A DNA stretch of 64,000 bases, from assembly GCA_965220695.1 (NCBI GenBank), contig OZ244838.1, positions 4,588,001 through 4,652,000 of the forward strand, written 5' to 3'. Below are positions 60,511 through 64,000 of this stretch, piece by piece. This stretch comes from UBA9620 sp965220695. GTDB lineage: Bacteria; Acidobacteriota; Vicinamibacteria; Vicinamibacterales; UBA8438. How positions within the stretch are numbered: the stretch's first letter is position 1; each line of letters begins with the position of its first letter. Under the pieces are notes generated by a model that worked only from the letters and a program-made list of their open reading frames with translations, was not told where the DNA came from and did no database searches. The position numbers were made by a program, and so were the translations under genes.

Positions 60511-60658
60511 GCGGGATGCAGCGTGAAACCTGTAGGGGCAACCCTTGTGGTTGCCCTGTTCCTCCGTCGGAACAACGCGAATCGGCGGGACGCAGCGTGA
60601 AACCTGTAGGGGCAACCCTTGTGGTTGCCCTGTTCCTCCGTCGGAACAACGCGAATCG
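60511..60658. repeat. Two tandem 74-bp repeats with a palindromic core
   Basis: Units 60511-60584 and 60585-60658 are nearly identical. Each contains GGGGCAACCCTTGTGGTTGC, whose GGGCAACC and GGTTGCCC arms pair. This core is a repeat type found in several phyla. A MITE-like end follows directly. Confidence 0.85.
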
Positions 60659-60660
60659 GC

Positions 60661-60700
60661 GTCGATTGAATGCAGCGGGGCTTTCGCCACGGGCTGTTAA
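60661..60700. mobile_element. Solo MITE/IS1182-like end
   Basis: Differs by eye at only 4 of 40 positions from the right end of the MITE at 46741-46780; reverse complement begins TTAACAGCCCGTGG. No second end was found. Confidence 0.65.
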
Positions 60701-60748
60701 GATGACGGCGGGCGGTCGGCGGGCCGACCCGCGGGCTACTGACCTCCG

Positions 60749-61948
60749 ATGATCCTGCCGCTCGGCGACGAGCCGAACCCCCGCGGTGTCCCGTTCGTGA
60801 CCTACGGGTTGATCCTGATCAACTGCGCCGCCTATCTGTTCGTCTCGCTCCCGCTCAGCTTCGTCGCTCCCGACCTAGGCGATCCGATGATTCCGGAGTA
60901 CCTCCTGGCGCTCCAGGACTCGATGGCGCGCCCGCTGTCACCCCGCGGCGCGGCCGCCATCGTGCAGGGGCTGCGGCAGTACGACCTGTTCGTGTTCGAG
61001 TGGGGGTTCCGTCCGGCGGAACCGCACGTGCTGAACCTGCTGACGGCGATGTTCCTGCACGCCGGGTTGCTGCACCTGGCCGGCAACATGCTCTTCCTCT
61101 GGATCTATGGCGACAACGTGGAGTACCGCCTCGGACGACTGCGCTACCTGATGGCGTATCTCGGCACCGGGATCGCGGCGACGCTGTTCCACCTGTTGTT
61201 CTCCGGTCGTTCACCGCTCCCGCTGCTGGGCGCGTCGGGTGCCATCTCGGGTGTGCTCGGGTTCTATTTCATCTGGTTCCCCCGCAACCAGGTCCGGTTG
61301 TGGATCATGCTCTTCCCGTTCTTCATGAACGTGATCCGTGCGCCTGCCCGCTGGGTGTTGGGGTTCTACGTCATCGCCGACAACCTGCTGCCGTTCCTGG
61401 CGTCGGCCGGGAGTCTGGGCGGGGGTGTCGCCTACGGCGCCCACATCGGCGGTTTCCTGGGCGGCATGGTGACCGCCTGGACGATGAACCGGCGCTCGCT
61501 GCGGGCGCATCCGGGCGATTTCGCAGTCCCGCCGGTTTCGGCGGCGTCACCGATGCCCGCCGACAGCCTGGGGGCGCTGGTGGATGCCGGAGAATTCGAA
61601 GAGGCGGCTCGCCGCTATGTCGGTCTGACGGCCCGCGAAACGAGACGGCTGCTGAGCGAACGGCAGTCACTGTTGCTGGGCAACTGGATGGCGGCCCGCG
61701 GACACCCGCAGGCGGCGCTTGTGGTCTTCCAGCGCCAGTTGCTCGACTATCCGATCGGGCCGGGCGCCGCCGATGCCCACACGGGCGCCGGTCTGCTGCA
61801 GTTGCGCGCCTTCCAGCAACCGACCGCCGCGTATCAGCACCTCGTCGAGGCGCTGGGGCTCAATCCCGGTCCCGACACCGAGAAGCTCGCCCGGCAGGGT
61901 CTGGCGCAGATTTCGGCGCTGCAGAAGTTCCGGCTCGGCTCCATGTAG
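60749..61948 (+). CDS. Rhomboid family intramembrane serine protease with TPR-like tail
   Basis: 399 residues. Six or so helices; HxxxN-type HLAGNML (109-115), catalytic Ser163 in LLGASGAISGVLGFY and His232 in YGAHIGGF. The cytosolic or soluble C-terminal 130 residues (DAGEFEEAARRYVGLTARET, AYQHLVEALGLNPGPDTEKL) look TPR-like. Cleaves membrane proteins; target unknown. Confidence 0.9.
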   Translation: MILPLGDEPNPRGVPFVTYGLILINCAAYLFVSLPLSFVAPDLGDPMIPEYLLALQDSMARPLSPRGAAAIVQGLRQYDLFVFEWGFRPAEPHVLNLLTAMFLHAGLLHLAGNMLFLWIYGDNVEYRLGRLRYLMAYLGTGIAATLFHLLFSGRSPLPLLGASGAISGVLGFYFIWFPRNQVRLWIMLFPFFMNVIRAPARWVLGFYVIADNLLPFLASAGSLGGGVAYGAHIGGFLGGMVTAWTMNRRSLRAHPGDFAVPPVSAASPMPADSLGALVDAGEFEEAARRYVGLTARETRRLLSERQSLLLGNWMAARGHPQAALVVFQRQLLDYPIGPGAADAHTGAGLLQLRAFQQPTAAYQHLVEALGLNPGPDTEKLARQGLAQISALQKFRLGSM

Positions 61949-62060
61949 CGGTCGCAACGGCGTGCAGGGTTCGGCCCGTATGCGCCGTTGCCCGGACAAT
62001 TTGCCGGATGCCGGGCCGCCTGCATGCACAGGCGTCGAGCCGGGCGGATTCGAGGAACCG

Positions 62061-62903
62061 ATGATCGATGTTCGTGCGTTCCTGACTCGAATAACACGCG
62101 TCGCGGCGCTGGCGGCGGCCGTCGGTCCGGTAGCGGCGTTCGCGCAGACCGGCCAGTCCGCCGCGCCGCCCGTCTCCGCCGGGGCCGCCGGGCGCGAAGG
62201 CTTCTATCTCGTGGCCGGAGCAGGTATCGACCGGTCGACGGCAACGCGGTTCAGGGACAGGGACTGTGCGAGTGCCGCCCCGGCGGCGCTCTATGGCTGC
62301 GGGAACGGCGTCGACGGCGCGCCGTTGAGCTCGCACGGCGATTTCGGACGCATGGCCGGTGTCCACCTCGGGATTGGCCATGCCGTGTCGCCGGCCCTGC
62401 GGCTGGAGGCGGTCGTGCAGCACCGCCCGGGTTTCACATTCACGGGGCGCGCCAACTTCCTGCAGACCACGGAGCGGCAGGAAGTGTCGGCGGACGTGTC
62501 CTCCCTGACCGGCCTGCTGGCAGCCTATCTGGACCTTGCCGCACGCGGCCTGCCCCGGCTCGGTCCCTTCAGTCCGTTCATCGGCGGCGGCGCCGGCCTG
62601 TCCCGCATCGCTATCGATGAAACCCGCATGGAGTTTCCGAGGACGACGACCGTCGTGCCGGACGGACGGCAGGTCGGTTTCGCCTGGATGCTGGCGGCCG
62701 GTGTGGCGACGTCGCTGGCGGACCGGGTGACGCTCGATGTCGCCTGGCGGTACATGCATTCCGGCCACGTGGAAACCGGCAGGGCCACGGGCCGCGTGGT
62801 CTGGCGCGACGGACGCCGCGACCCGTTGGAGATTGAGCTCGCCGAAACCAGCGCGAAGCTGGCGGGCCAGGGCCTGCGGCTGTCTGTGCGCTACGCATTC
62901 TGA
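62061..62903 (+). CDS. Outer-membrane beta-barrel protein
   Basis: 280 residues from ATG 62061, with signal peptide (ALAAAVGPVAAFAQ). GREGFYLVAGAGIDRSTATR, alternating strands, AGVATSLADRVTLDVAWRYM, and terminal LSVRYAF with an aromatic last residue fit an 8-10-strand barrel. Two Cys (RDCASAAPAALYGC) may form a loop disulfide. Possibly an OmpA/OmpW-like structural protein. Confidence 0.78.
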   Translation: MIDVRAFLTRITRVAALAAAVGPVAAFAQTGQSAAPPVSAGAAGREGFYLVAGAGIDRSTATRFRDRDCASAAPAALYGCGNGVDGAPLSSHGDFGRMAGVHLGIGHAVSPALRLEAVVQHRPGFTFTGRANFLQTTERQEVSADVSSLTGLLAAYLDLAARGLPRLGPFSPFIGGGAGLSRIAIDETRMEFPRTTTVVPDGRQVGFAWMLAAGVATSLADRVTLDVAWRYMHSGHVETGRATGRVVWRDGRRDPLEIELAETSAKLAGQGLRLSVRYAF

Positions 62904-63031
62904 CGCGGTCGTGACCGTGATCGCGGCCGCGAGGGGCGACGTCCGGCGAGCAGACCCCCGGCGCGTTCTTCGCGACGCCGCCGATGGTTGGCATCATCGC
63001 GGAGAAGCGGCAGCCGGGGGCCGTCGACGAG

Positions 63032-64000
63032 TTACCGATCCCGCATGCGGTTGGCGCGGCGGCGGCTGGCTTGGCGATACCGGCCGGAATTGGACCCTTC
63101 CCCCTCGCCCTCGCGACGGAACGCGGCGAGATGCAGCACCGCACCCTCGGCCACCAGCGCCGCGGCGGTGACCGACGCGCTGTCGATGCGCACATCCCGG
63201 CCCTGCCCGACTGCCGGATACTCGCGCGCGTCGGCCGCCGCGACCGCGTCCAGCAGTCGACGCCCGGCTGACGCCGGCGGCTTGAAGGCCTGCGCCGAAC
63301 GCAGCTCCATCGCGTCGAGTGCGTAGCTGCGCACCAGCTTCGGGAACAGCACCGCGAACGCCGAGGCGTGCGCGAACAGATCGAGGCCCGCGAACTGCGT
63401 GCCGGCCAGAAAGACCGCGCCCACCTGACCCGGCTGCTGCCGGAAGGCGCCGACATAGGTGTCGATAGAGGTGCGGTGCTGCTCGTAGATGTCCCCCATC
63501 GCGCCGGTTTCGGACGCGGTGGGCAGCGCATCCATCTTCTCGGCGATGTTCTCCCAGACCGCACCCTGATCGGATCGGCGGCTGGTCGGATCGTGTCTCA
63601 TGGCCTGGTTGACGGCGGCCACGGTGCTCCGCCGGCCGCGCGCGAAGTGGGCGCGGTCCGAGCGGTCGAACACGGCGTTGTCGTCATCCCCCCAGCGCCC
63701 CTGTTCGACGCACGACACCGGAATGCGCGTTTCCTCTTTCGGGGGCGCCAGAATCGAAACGTTGAGCGTCCGGTTCTGCTTGGCGCCGACCAGTTCCTCG
63801 CCCTCCACCAGCAGCACCGGCTTGTCGCTCAGGTTCCTGAAGATCAGCTCGGGCACGCTCCCGCCGTTCGACACTTCGCTCACCTGCGCCAGCGTCGAGG
63901 CCAGTGCTTCGTCCAGCGTCAGGTAGGCGCGCGCCGAGGCGTCCTCTTTGTCGTCCATCAGGGGAAACATGGCCATCTGCCGATGGACCACCGGGTCGCC
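63032..64000 (-). CDS. ARPP-1-like (DUF6569) domain protein, 5' partial
   Basis: The frame is open to the window edge, so the start may be outside; GTG at 63991 is the first candidate seen. ELIFRNLSDKPVLLVEGEEL, VGAKQNRTLNVSILAPPKEE and RIPVSCVEQGRWGD match the ARPP-1 domain. C-terminus is basic (YRQASRRRANRMRDR). Function unknown. Confidence 0.8.
   Translation of the reverse strand, partial: GDPVVHRQMAMFPLMDDKEDASARAYLTLDEALASTLAQVSEVSNGGSVPELIFRNLSDKPVLLVEGEELVGAKQNRTLNVSILAPPKEETRIPVSCVEQGRWGDDDNAVFDRSDRAHFARGRRSTVAAVNQAMRHDPTSRRSDQGAVWENIAEKMDALPTASETGAMGDIYEQHRTSIDTYVGAFRQQPGQVGAVFLAGTQFAGLDLFAHASAFAVLFPKLVRSYALDAMELRSAQAFKPPASAGRRLLDAVAAADAREYPAVGQGRDVRIDSASVTAAALVAEGAVLHLAAFRREGEGEGSNSGRYRQASRRRANRMRDR

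Overview
The window is GC-rich bacterial DNA. The secreted protein families (a DUF5916-type barrel, CxxCH/copper monooxygenase-like proteins, a large set of exported hydrolases) and the many degenerate insertion sequences suggest an environmental Acidobacteriota of the Vicinamibacteria type. That placement is inference from gene families, not a phylogenetic result.

Layout. Positions 1-5372 are ordinary chromosome: a 5'-truncated outer-membrane barrel gene, a sorbosone-dehydrogenase-like propeller and an M24 peptidase-like protein. A tRNA-Ser(GCT) lies at 5379-5472. Its last 26 bases recur exactly at 48025-48050, so 5447-48050 (42.6 kb) reads as a genomic island inserted at the tRNA 3' end. 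No intact integrase is present; the only candidate is a C-terminal tyrosine-recombinase relic near 39.5 kb.

The island is a defence island mixed with IS debris. In order it holds: a ubiquitin-like conjugation locus (Multi-ubiquitin-type modifier, E2-like protein without a normally placed cysteine, JAB-E1 fusion, convergent papain-like peptidase, divergent XRE regulator) at 6.6-11.0 kb; IS110, IS66, an IS1182-like relic and IS630 (11.5-17.0 kb); an unknown two-gene unit (17.0-19.2 kb); a complete IS1182-like element; a Dam-type methylase; IS6/IS66/IS3 relics; a cytochrome-c/copper monooxygenase-like gene with its QCCWT-motif partner between two IS3 ends (23.6-25.9 kb); an unknown two-gene unit (26.3-27.9 kb); a type I restriction operon with a HEPN gene and a nucleotidyltransferase domain fused to HsdS (29.0-36.2 kb); a methylase/endonuclease pair (36.9-38.6 kb); hsdM relics; toxin-antitoxin pairs; an antiporter and a HugZ-like protein; a Schlafen/AlbA-type protein; and a NYN gene split by a 161-bp MITE.

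To the right of the island (48.05-64 kb) are more toxin-antitoxin loci, several with intact antitoxin and broken toxin, an hsdR relic, an ABC exporter operon, a Uma2 protein, an M20 amidohydrolase, three tandem 42-bp hairpins, a secreted unknown protein, a second copy of the monooxygenase/QCCWT pair, an AlkA-like glycosylase, an ArsC-like reductase, a rhomboid protease, an outer-membrane barrel protein and a 5'-truncated ARPP-1-like gene.

Most promising points: the ubiquitin-like locus with its unusual E2 and linked papain-like peptidase; the HEPN/MNT toxin-antitoxin pair built into a type I restriction operon; the tRNA-bounded island; and the duplicated monooxygenase/QCCWT cassette.
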